A stretch of 42,545 nucleotides of DNA from Fragilariopsis cylindrus CCMP1102. Lineage: Eukaryota; Bacillariophyta; Bacillariophyceae; Bacillariales; Bacillariaceae. Position numbers and translations under genes: made by a program. Location of the stretch: assembly GCA_900095095.1 (NCBI GenBank), contig FMBT01000184.1, positions 1 through 42,545 of the forward strand, in the 5' to 3' direction. Positions within the stretch are counted from its first letter, which is position 1, and every line of letters begins with the position of its first letter. The notes beneath the pieces are model-generated. The model saw nothing but the letters and a program-made list of their open reading frames with translations. It was not told the DNA's origin and ran no database searches. This document shows, in pieces, positions 9,461 through 19,048 of the stretch.

Positions 9461-10933
9461 TCATAATGACAAATAATCACGAGGTGTTGCTGGAGAAGCA
9501 GCATCGTCTCGAGTTTTGGGTGGAGTTGTACCGGTACTGGTCTCTTCCGACTTTATTTCTTCACTCTCTACCTCGTCATTTGTGTTCCATTCTTTTGAAG
9601 GTCTAGGGGCGTTTTCAAGCTCACCCACACGAGATAACATATCACACCGCAAAGACGTTAACGACGGTGGCTGGAAGCCGACCATCGTGTCATCTTCCAT
9701 CTCCATTGGCTGCAACGCGGAGACTCCGGCTTCAACTCTTAGAAGAGTATCATCATTTGGCAACCAAGCTAGACGGCAAATACCTACCGACGATTCTGTA
9801 ATTATGCGTGGAGCTTGAAGGTGGATCCCGCCTGGTAACCTAAGATTCCAACAGTCTACAGGAGTAATTCCGTGCCAAGAGTCGACGTCTTCAAGCTCAT
9901 CCACGGCCCATCCACGGTTCCCACTTTGTGGTCCCCACGTCCAAGATGTACCTGACCACTTCTTGTGCCAATTGAATGGTGGGACTGGTCGATAAAAAGT
10001 GGGGTTACCATCTACTGGTACTTCTTTAGCTTCGGTTTCGGCCGTGGGAGCTGTCGTCCTAATCGCTTCTTTAGAAAGAGTAGTTCTAAATAGCTTTAGA
10101 CCCTGGGGCGGACATGATCCAGGTTCTACGCCCCGGCTCCATACGAACGCATGGTAAAAGATGACGCGAATTCGGCCGTCTCCGTGTCGTAAAATTAATT
10201 CGGTTGCCATGGCACCGGATTTTATAATAGAAGGCCCATTGACCATCGATACTCCAGCCAGCCGAGATTTTTGCAGTATATTGTCGGGAGTGTATTGGGA
10301 CACAGGTAAAGTTTTCTGCTCCATTGAATCAAAGCAAGTCTCACAGTCCGATCTCTTAGCTCCAACGACAATAGTATGCGTATGGTCAACTATATCTTTC
10401 CCATCATTATCTTTCTTGGCATTGAGATCGACGCTGGCCACAGTCTCGTCAATGACATCACCAATATAGTCGTATGTAGTCCTATATAGATCGAATAGGA
10501 GGAATCTAATTTTGTAAGTATTTCGTAACTTTCATTGAATTGAATTGAATTGAATTGAATTGAATTGGATTGGATTGAATCGAATCGAATCGAATCGAAC
10601 AAGCTATCAAACTACCGGTAGAAAATAATCATTGCAAAAACGATTTATGATTCCTCACCATACTCCTTTCCAGGATCCTTTGGCATGATGCTGATTGAGT
10701 AACTCCCACTGAATTGACGGTTCGTCCGTCGGTTCCTGAGATTGAGAAGCTGAGCTGTGTAGTGATACCCGATGTTTGGTTACTCTGTTCTGAGTCTGCC
10801 AGTTGGGATTTCTATGATGATGATGTTGGTGGTGTCGGGATGAAGGTGACGAAATGAATCCCGAAACGGTGGTGATCGTCGTTATGAAAGCAACGACGAC
10901 GATGGTGGCGGTGGTTTTCAAAGGAAGATTCAT
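9461..10933 (-). CDS. Probable plastid-targeted DUF3598/lipocalin-like protein
   Basis: Exons 10933-10659 and 10481-9461 encode 431 residues. The 177-nt intron (10658-10482) has donor GTGAGG and acceptor TATATAG, phase 2, and splits a Trp codon so that the product reads KGVWTTYDYIGDV. The only ATG is at 10933; the frame opens further upstream with TTG. Residues 1-25 form a signal peptide (a hydrophobic TIVVVAFITTITTVSG core) followed by F-I-S-S-P. Phe after the cleavage site is the hallmark of diatom bipartite plastid targeting. The mature part has W-x-G-x-W near its start, then VGAKRSDCETCFDSM, ATELILRHGDGRIRV and EPGSCPPQGLKLFR. I associate this pattern with DUF3598-type proteins known in algae and cyanobacteria; their function is unknown to me. 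The family label is less certain than the targeting. A pentamer repeat lies in the intron. Confidence 0.75.
10534..10599. repeat. GAATT/GAATC pentanucleotide microsatellite inside an intron
   Basis: About 13 units run from ATTGAATTGA on, first GAATT, then two GGATT, then GAATC. The tract fills more than a third of the single intron of the DUF3598-like gene. Confidence 0.95.
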
Positions 10934-11212
10934 TGTAATATTTTTCTTTGTCGTCTTCAACTAGCTTCCTCTGAGCTTCGAAGGAATCTGGAAGTGTACA
11001 ATTTTTCTAAATTTATTGTATGAAATCAACTATTACCGTAATTTCCCATCAGCGGTGATGATACGTCTAAACCATTGTTAGCGGTTGAGGTCGTACGAGG
11101 AACAGACAAAAAAATTTGACAAAAAAAGCTGTTGTAGGACTTACTTCTTCTAATTTATGTGTGAACTAATAGCCTGTAGGGTGACTATTGTAAACAACAA
11201 AGAATCTGTATT

Positions 11213-11213
11213 C

Positions 11214-11247
<34 letters not shown>

Positions 11248-11273
11248 AGCAACAGCAACAGCAACAGCAACAA
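11213..11273. repeat. CAA/CAG trinucleotide microsatellite
   Basis: About 12 CAA units are followed by alternating CAA/CAG units. It is noncoding in this position. Confidence 0.95.
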
Positions 11274-12053
11274 AACACCTGGCCATTCTATCAACACTGG
11301 CCTAGATAAATCGAATTAGAAATGGCATTATTACCCTGACAACTAACAACGTTTTCAGCATTTGTATCTTCTTCTTCTTTTACTGTTAACCAATTTATCT
11401 GGACTTTGTGGAAGATTATTATATGGATATTCTTGTGCTGTATTCAATTTGTAGTACTAGCTATTACTAGTTAGACTACTATTTAACTTTGTCTTTGTTG
11501 TTGTCACTATCATACACTCGCAAAAACGTATTTGTTGTGTGTGTTCTTTTATGATGTTTTGATTTTTTCATCAGGATCATTCCGTTAAGAATATGTTGCA
11601 TGGTTTGATTTGGATTATGTACTGTTAATCGGAGTTATCACTAACATTGATCCATCAGTCCCACAAAAGCAATAACAACAACTAACTTCTTCCATTTTGA
11701 TACCATGAATTTTCATGAATTGTAGGTAGATTGGTTGATTGGAGTTACCTGTACAAGTTAACAAAAATAAATTTCCAGAATTCTTTCTAGAAGTGAAATC
11801 CTGAGGTTTTCCATAACACTGAAGTCAAAGTTGGAGGTTTTCAAGAAGCTGAAAAGCCAAACACCATTGAAGTTTTTCTAAATTCTGAAGAGTTTTTTTG
11901 GATGCTAAAATAATATGGAATGGGATTTTTAGTAAAGATTTATTGGGCAGAGCTATATCCTTGTTAGGTATGAATTGAAACAAGTCTCATGCATGGGGGA
12001 CTATAACAACTTCCAGAAGATCCAGTACAAATACTTACATTATAAAAGTAAGA

Positions 12054-12078
12054 CACTACACTACACTACACTACACTA
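12054..12078. repeat. CACTA pentanucleotide microsatellite
   Basis: Five consecutive CACTA units, about 480 bp upstream of the CHY/RING gene start. Confidence 0.95.
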
Positions 12079-12559
12079 TTACAAGTAGAGAGAAACAGCC
12101 AGCACACCATTTTAACATACGGTAAAATCACATGAAGACTCATATTATGAGTCAGGCTGAGAAGTAGTTAATGTACTTATCTGTAAGAAGATTCATTCTC
12201 TACTGTATCTGTTGCTTGTCTATCTGTGGGATCATTTCAAAATTATTGACACAATGACTGTTGGCGTGTAGACGGGTCATCGTGGTAAGTACTGCTGTTG
12301 CGTACTTGAAGTACTTTGACTATTTGTAGACTCTGATACCGGTAAAAATTACATGAATTACCGTACGGTAGAGCGAAGGCAATAAGAATCAAATTTGCTT
12401 TGTGCTGAGAAAATCATTTTTGAGCTACAATGCTAGTACGAAGTAGACGAAACTAAAGAAACAAGCCTGTATTGCATTATTCTTTTAAGACTACTGTAGA
12501 CAATAAGTAGAATTGTGCTCGTATCAATTTCCACACAAATTCAAATAACTGATATTACC

Positions 12560-14123
12560 ATGGAAGATGATGAACTAGATGATAGTAGTAACGGTATTAT
12601 AGAGGTGGAACTGGAGCCCGAGAGACTCCAGGACGGTGCTGGAGGTAATAGACGCCAATCCATGTCTCACGAAGAGGAAAAGGAAAGACGGGCGAGTATA
12701 AAAGCTATTCTTGCGGATGATTCCATAACTCCTCATGAACGGCGACGATCGATCCAGAACTTAATGGACGGTAGAAGGAGCAGTATCGGAACGAGGAGCA
12801 GTATCGGAACAGCTTCTATAGCTTCGATGAGCAGTGGAGGGAGTGTTGATCTATATGGGTATGGTGATGGGAGTCCGGACGGATATCAAGAGGAATTGGA
12901 CAATAATAACAGCGATGACGAAAACGAGAACGGCAATGGCGCCACATGTTGCATTCCTGTTTCCAATGAGAATACGAAGCGTGCAGAACTCACGCGGCCT
13001 CCCTGCAACCATTATGATAGAAATTGTACCTTGATTGCACCCTGTTGCGGAGCCTCGTTTGGATGCCGTATTTGTCACGATGATAGTCCTATTCTACCAC
13101 CTTTACTTATTGCGAAAAGAGCCTCTCGACGTTCCACAAGAAGCTCTTCTATGCCGGGTGGATTCACTAGCATGGAGGATAGTACCCACCGTGATACACA
13201 TCATACCATCGATCGTTTCCTTGTTTCTGACATTATCTGTCGCGAATGTTATACCAAACAGAGTTCAAAAACGTACGGTACATACATAAATCTTTTCATT
13301 TTCGCTAACAAAAAGATAATGGACATGAAAATGTTTATGGTCACGGTCGGTCAATGTCACAAACTTACCTCTTCTTTGTTTTAATTCTTGTCTCCTCTCT
13401 TCTGAATCTGAATCGATCTGATTCTTCTTCTTATGAAGAAATAATTGTGTCAATTGCGACATTCAGTTCGGGGAATATCACTGCAGTATCTGCAACTTAT
13501 GGATGGCGAATGACGAAAATCCGTACCATTGTCCGGACTGTGGTTTCTGCCGAGTTGGTGGTGCGGAAAACTTCCAACATTGTCACGATTGTGGTATGTG
13601 TATAGACAAAACCCTTTATTCCAATCACAACTGCAAGAGTGGGAAATACAAGTCGAACTGCCCGGTTTGTCAAGAGTTCCTTTTCAGCTCTCGGAGCGCT
13701 TCTCATGAGATGCCATGTGGTCATGCGATACACTGGGAATGCTTCCGACAGTTAGCGACTCATGACTCACGTTGCCCCGTTTGCAAGAAAACAGCAGAAA
13801 CAAAGGATAGGATGATGCCTACGTGGAATGCAATGGCACAGGGAATTACTTTCCAACCTGTCCCTCCTGAACTAGCCCGAGTTGTTAATGTAAGCTGTAT
13901 CGACTGCGAAACATCTGAGGACGCTCGGGCCTGGCATTTTATTGGGGTCCAATGCCGCACTTGCTCATCGTTTAATACTGTGGTGGACAGGATTATTATG
14001 TCCGGTGAGGAAGCAAATGAATTCTTGGAAGCCCTTCAGAATAGAAATGACTTGGCAAATAACGAGGAAGGAAGTGAACGAATCAGTCGGCGAAGAATTA
14101 GCAGAAGACGGTCTCATTTCTGA
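12560..14123 (+). CDS. CHY- and RING-finger E3 ubiquitin ligase, RCHY1/Pirh2-like
   Basis: Exons 12560-13272 and 13439-14123 encode 465 residues. The 166-nt intron (13273-13438; donor GTACGG, acceptor TGAAG, phase 2) lies inside the CHY finger, and splicing gives SSKTNNCVNCDIQFGEYHC, as the family requires. ATG 12560 (ACCATGG) is the first Met; the frame opens earlier with GTG. The first ~130 residues are disordered with repeated basophilic kinase-type sites (RRQS, RRAS, RRRS, RRSS). Then come the CHY zinc finger (CNHYDRNC, APCCG, CRICHDD, ICRECY), the CTCHY ribbon (YHCPDCGFCRVG, CHDCGMC), a C3H2C3 RING (CPVCQEF, PCGHAIHWEC, CPVCKK) and the C-terminal zinc ribbon (CIDCETS, CRTCSSFNTV). Compared with human RCHY1, a ~30-residue Ser/Arg-rich insert separates CHDD from TIDRF. 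Substrates are unknown; the homologue ubiquitinates p53 in mammals. Confidence 0.9.
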
Positions 14124-14887
14124 GATTATTTTTTATTATGGACTACTCATTTTTTACTGTGGGATTTTCTATTCTGTTCCATCTGTAACACCAGCCTATT
14201 ATTATTTGATATATTTTATAGATTGACTAATTTTTGTACTAGTAACACCATCCTAGAATTATTGATCTTTCAATACCAACGTCTCTTCTTTAACTTTTTT
14301 AGAAGTTTCCGCCTTCCATTCTGTCAATACCTGATTCAATTATTCAACATAAAGTGATCAAAAAATTTCTCTGACTTTTTTCTGTTTCTGACATAGTACT
14401 TTATACTCAGTGAGTGCATGAGTACGTATTATATGTTTATGTACAGAGTTCTGTGGTGCTAGTCATGTAATATATGTGATGATAGTGATGGTAATCGAGG
14501 GCAACCGAGGGGAAGCGTCGGCAACGATGATAGAAACAATAACAGCATGATACGCTTGCTACTAGTAGCATGATACGAATACGTAAGATTTTAGATATAG
14601 TACAGTAGAAATAGAAGCCAAAAGGTCTAGAAAATCTATTGGTACTAGCTAGCTAAACAGTAAATGGTGAGGTAGTTTAGTTATATACACACAAATCCAT
14701 ACTTTAATTACCACGCTCCCTTTATATAGATTGACTAGTAAAGAAAATTGCTGTTCTTGTTTCTATTTTGCCATCGGATTGATCTTGGCTGGACAACGAA
14801 AAGATATGTACGATCGAACGGAAACGCGGATATATGTGACTGACGGGAACACGCACCGACAATAAAATTGAGTCTTGCGAGTCAGTC
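14124..14887. other. Intergenic region between convergent CHY/RING and EXO1 genes
   Basis: No gene is seen. It is AT-rich and contains the 3' ends of two convergent genes. A 14722-14994 minus frame is a shadow overlapping the EXO1 end. Confidence 0.6.
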
Positions 14888-17350
14888 TCATGGACTACCG
14901 TTCCATAAAAATTCATCGTTTGACTGGAAGTGACTTGCATTTGTTTCCAATTGAGAGAAAGCAATATTCGTTTTCTTGGTACTGCCTGCTCCAAAAAAGA
15001 GTGAACAGCTTGTATTAATTTTCTGCTCAGATTTATTCTTTTGTGAAAGTGAATTTTTAGTTAGTAATGAAGTTCTCGGTTCTGGTCTGGAATTTCTCTT
15101 AACTTGGTTGGCAAATACTTCTTGTTTCTGATTGATAAAGAATGCATGAATTGGTTGATTTGTCTTCTTGAGGTTCTCTTTCGTTCTTGATTTACACGGT
15201 AAGTTAGGAGTTGGTTCATCCGGATCATCAATGCATTCGTCTAGTTCCCAGCTATTTCTTTCTATAACGCTGCTTCCTTCCGAACAGTTTAGATTGTCAC
15301 CATGAGTAGATTGACTCAGATTTGACTTTCTACATACGATGCTGAAATCGAGTGCGGTACTTGAATCGAGTGTAACTCTGCGGGGATCAGACTTACTCTC
15401 GAAGCATCTGCTTCTCGTCTGATCAATTAGTGACGTATCTAGTCGCTCACTTTCAGTAAGATTGTCTGGACATGTAGACAACAAGGATGATTGATCGAAG
15501 TCACGGGAATCAGATGTAGTCAGGTCATAAAAAGAAGAATTCAGCATATTGTTGTCGGATCCAGTGCATGTGGTGTTTTGTTTGTTGTGAGCACGTCTAT
15601 CATAATCAGTTTCGCTGGATGATGAATAAGAAAAATCATTTGTATCCTTGGTATGCCCTTCATGGTAACGGTCAAATTTGTCTATCTTAAATCTAGCACC
15701 AACACTGGATGCGTGCTTATCATCGAAATTTGCAGCACTATTAAGTTTTTTTGATTTTTTCGAATCAGATTCATGCGAAATCTGGAAGCTAGAAGATGCA
15801 CGAGATCGTTTCAAACCTTTCGATCCCGAATCATTACTTGTTGTTGAAGAGGATAAATGCCTCCTAGCCATTCTCGGGTCAGGTTTCACAAGATATTTTA
15901 AAATGCCGCCATCTTGGTTCTTCTTTTGAGCTTTTGTATGATTTTGTTCTGCGCCCATATTTCTCTCATTCAGTGGTTTGGGTTTGCGATTTTTGTATGG
16001 ATCGTTTAATATTTTTGGTTGCGTCGATAATAATTGCAAAAGGTCTCGTTTTTTCGACAAAACTGGTACTGGTACTGGTACACGTGCATCCTTTTGAACA
16101 GATTGCGTATTATCTACTGACCAGATTGGTATCGCATTCGATGTCGATGGCTCCAGTGATATATTTTTACCACGATTGGCCGATGCCGGACTAACAGTCC
16201 CGAGAAAGGACCAATCACCTTGAAATCGAGACATGAATGGAAAATGATCCGTGAAATGATGGTCGTCAACGTTATCTTCTGATGATATGCGGGCTGGGTT
16301 TAATGTTTGAATAGTCCCATCTGTATGGATTACTGGATGATAGAAAAATACAGCCTCGCTCTTTGCAAGGCGCTCCTCGTATTCGTTGATATCGATTTTC
16401 TGCTTGATTTTTTTTGGAAGAGAATTTAATATGTGACGGAATCGGACGGCGTCGTTGCGAAATGCGTTGTCACGTACTAGCTTGAATGCGCCAATCAAAC
16501 CAATTCCATCTAATGTGTTAATACTGTAATCAGAGCCAGCAAGAATACAACTCTGTACGAAAAGACGGACACCGAATCCCTTGCGCTTTGCTTGTCGCAC
16601 GGCTAAGCGTCGAAGAATGCCTTCTAATGTGGTATTGTTGCTTGTGACTGCTTGTGTCGCGTTTTCGGCACTGGCCGACAACAGCCAATCCATGGAAATA
16701 CGATCACAGGCTCCCGTCCCACGATCAAGTTTGAATAGAATTGGAAATGACTTATGAGCAGCTGCGCTGTATACCAGTACGTCTGAATCTTCTGTTATTA
16801 TCGCATCAACCAACCCATCCAAAACAATCTTTACAAGCATTGAATCAGCCTCGTAAGGCGAAAAAACCACGTGCACAAATCCAAAACTATAATTATTGAA
16901 CTCATTCTTGACATCCTTTATGACCGCATCTGTAAAGTCTTTCGTAATTCGAATTGTTGCCTTATACTTTTCTTCCGCTTTATGTCTCTGACCGCTTCGT
17001 TTGAATCTTCTCGCTTCTATCAAATTTTGTTCACGTTTGTTTTCACGATCTTGAGTTTCATCTGCTTTGAGCGGACATCGTTTACCATCCATCACTAAAT
17101 ATATTCCTTTAATCCCGTATCCCTCGATCAATTCTTTGCACCTCGCAATGATGTATCTCGCAGAAACACGAACGCATTGTTCATCAACACGGCCGCTTTC
17201 CGTTGTCTCGCACAACTTTTCAGTAATCGAATAAACACTTTTATGCATCCACGAAGATGTGTCAATCGCGATTGACTTGTTTCTATAACTTCTCAGATTG
17301 TCCTTCACAGTGCAGAATTTTAAAGCTTTATGCAGTCCCTTTATCCCCAT
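14888..17350 (-). CDS. EXO1: Exonuclease 1 (XPG/Rad2 family 5' flap nuclease)
   Basis: A single exon of 820 residues starts at the ATG of MGIKGL; the frame opens 26 codons earlier but only with TTG, and this family needs Met-Gly at the N-terminus. The nuclease core spans about residues 1-385. The expected acidic metal ligands are visible: D30 (AIDTSSW), D88 (VMDGKRCPLK), E167 and D169 (SPYEADS), D188 and D190 (TEDSDVLVY) and D274 (AGSDYSINTLDGIG). The rest is disordered and Ser/Asn-rich. EXO1 resects DNA ends and removes strands in mismatch repair. Near residues 731-738 NQPIHAFF resembles a PCNA-binding PIP box with Asn in place of Gln. An insert of about 40 residues (220-262) precedes the AGSDY motif. 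The 5' end faces the IQ-protein gene across 1.7 kb. Confidence 0.9.
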   Translation of the reverse strand: MGIKGLHKALKFCTVKDNLRSYRNKSIAIDTSSWMHKSVYSITEKLCETTESGRVDEQCVRVSARYIIARCKELIEGYGIKGIYLVMDGKRCPLKADETQDRENKREQNLIEARRFKRSGQRHKAEEKYKATIRITKDFTDAVIKDVKNEFNNYSFGFVHVVFSPYEADSMLVKIVLDGLVDAIITEDSDVLVYSAAAHKSFPILFKLDRGTGACDRISMDWLLSASAENATQAVTSNNTTLEGILRRLAVRQAKRKGFGVRLFVQSCILAGSDYSINTLDGIGLIGAFKLVRDNAFRNDAVRFRHILNSLPKKIKQKIDINEYEERLAKSEAVFFYHPVIHTDGTIQTLNPARISSEDNVDDHHFTDHFPFMSRFQGDWSFLGTVSPASANRGKNISLEPSTSNAIPIWSVDNTQSVQKDARVPVPVPVLSKKRDLLQLLSTQPKILNDPYKNRKPKPLNERNMGAEQNHTKAQKKNQDGGILKYLVKPDPRMARRHLSSSTTSNDSGSKGLKRSRASSSFQISHESDSKKSKKLNSAANFDDKHASSVGARFKIDKFDRYHEGHTKDTNDFSYSSSSETDYDRRAHNKQNTTCTGSDNNMLNSSFYDLTTSDSRDFDQSSLLSTCPDNLTESERLDTSLIDQTRSRCFESKSDPRRVTLDSSTALDFSIVCRKSNLSQSTHGDNLNCSEGSSVIERNSWELDECIDDPDEPTPNLPCKSRTKENLKKTNQPIHAFFINQKQEVFANQVKRNSRPEPRTSLLTKNSLSQKNKSEQKINTSCSLFFGAGSTKKTNIAFSQLETNASHFQSNDEFLWNGSP

Positions 17351-19048
17351 CTTGATGGTACGATATCGAACAAGCTTTTCTTTTTCACGTTGTGTCCTGT
17401 CTTGATGCCTCTTCTTCTTTTTGCCCAATAATTTTGTAGTGTTTTGAGTTTGTGTTTGCTGATTTCCTGATCGTTTGCCGTGGTGTAATAATCTATACTA
17501 TTATTACCCCTGTTTGCCGTGGCTGTGTGCTTTGCCTGCGCATTTTTGATTATTTTTAAAAAAAGTACAGTGGGATTATTTTGGCGCGAAACTAATTACT
17601 AACCGAAAAAAAATCATAAAAGTAAAAATTATTACAAACTACACATTTAAACATTGCAAGAAATAACTACCTCCATGGCATGATGTCAACGAATAGAAGG
17701 AAAACAATAAGTATAGAATGGGTGGATTCAAGAGAAAAACATGCTATGAAGGTACCTGATAACTGGTGGGTTAGTCACAATGGTACAAACTTACACAATG
17801 GCAAGAAGATAGTATCATTCGATGAAGCCAACCAAAGCTGGAATTAGTTATTGGATACTCAAGATGTTGCTGTTGTTGTCATTTGTTTAGCACAATCTCT
17901 GGACTACTTTTTTCTCCTTCCTCCCCTACTTCTTCCTTCTTAAAGCAGTGGCAAGCTATGCTTGACTGTACGATGGTCTTTCAATTGACACCACTCTTGT
18001 ATTAAAGGTTCAATTAATTACATTCCAAGCACACAGTTTACTGGCCCATTTCATTTATCTTGCAAAGTTTGTACCAGTGGCAATAGCTATACGTTAATAA
18101 GTCACTAAATATAAGGTTTCAGAACAAACTACAAGAGAGCTCCTTAAAAGTTTGAACAAGATGATGTGGTTACAGTAAGAATTTTCTCTGTTCTACTGGA
18201 ACATGATTTACATATGATTAAGTAGTATTTTTGGCCAAAATTGCATGTGTTTTTCACTTGTTAAACCTCAATTTTTATAGTTAATTTGGTCTCTACTAAA
18301 AAATCAATATCAGTACACTCCTGAAACCAAAGTAAGCACATTATCTTCTTCCTCATATGCAATAGAATAGATTGTTATATTTCTGTTAACACTTTGAGCA
18401 TGATCTCTCCAATTTATCTGACACCCCATGCCATACAGTAGTAGTCTTTTCCAGTAAATTCATATTTTTTCCACCTTTTTCTTGTAAAATGCGTGTATTT
18501 TATGATTTGATTTGATTTTTGATTTTTAACTGAGACTGACTAGAGTACTACTGTAGTCCCAGTTTCTCTCGTATGATTATTTTTAATCTTTCATTGTTTA
18601 AAAATGTGAGAAACAAATGGCTCGCCTCGTGAAAAATGAGTGAAAATACTGGTTATAACGATATCTTTTGGAAGCACCAACTTGGCACATTTTTTTTTGC
18701 ATACTGAATACTGTACCGACGCTAAAAGTCGGCTAATGTTCTTGTAACGTTATCCAAAATACCATTTCTTGTTGTTTCACATATATTTTGTAAGTGTAAA
18801 TTTGTCGTCGTCGTCTACGAAGATGATAAAGAACTAGCACTATCTTTTGAGAACAACATCACAGACACTAAAAGTACGGTACAACCGTAGCATATATAAT
18901 TATTAACAGTAGCGAATTTTCGCTGCTTTCGTGGGAAGGAAGACAGTCGGTGGAGTATCGCATTAGTGCTTCGGAGAGTTGCAGCGTGTAAAGATCTGGT
19001 ATTTTCTTCCCTTCTACGTGAGAAGATAGTGATCCGAGACCGTAACAA
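17351..19048. other. Divergent intergenic region between EXO1 and the IQ-array gene
   Basis: The region is mostly unassigned. It contains one short plus-strand ORF with coding look (17683-17847, listed separately). The frame at 18815-19048 (minus) starts with TTG, lacks an ATG and abuts the IQ gene start, so it is not called. Promoters of both flanking genes must lie here. Confidence 0.55.
17683..17847 (+). CDS. Small unrecognised ORF or gene remnant (54 residues)
   Basis: ATG 17683 opens 54 codons reading MSTNRRKTISIEWVDSREKH and then a Trp-rich part, PDNWWVSHNGTNL and VSFDEANQSW. The composition looks like real protein: varied, with three Trp in sensible contexts. After the TAG the same frame stays open for 33 more codons. 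It may be a short gene, a single exon, or a fossil of a longer gene. No family is recognised. Confidence 0.25.
   Translation: MSTNRRKTISIEWVDSREKHAMKVPDNWWVSHNGTNLHNGKKIVSFDEANQSWN

Larger units (their letters stand above)
10934..12559. other. Divergent intergenic region between DUF3598-like and CHY/RING genes
   Basis: No gene was found. It should contain both promoters and 5' UTRs. It holds a CAA/CAG trinucleotide tract (11213-11273) and a CACTA pentamer tract (12054-12078). No open frame reads like protein. Confidence 0.6.

Noticed and set aside
17350..17428. EXO1 extended N-terminus (26 extra residues)
   Set aside because: The extension begins with TTG, not ATG, and XPG-family nucleases need MGI at the N-terminus.
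18815..19048. 77-codon minus-strand frame with a hydrophobic C-terminal segment
   Set aside because: It has no ATG start (opens with TTG) and begins at the base before the IQ gene start; probably chance within a 5' UTR.
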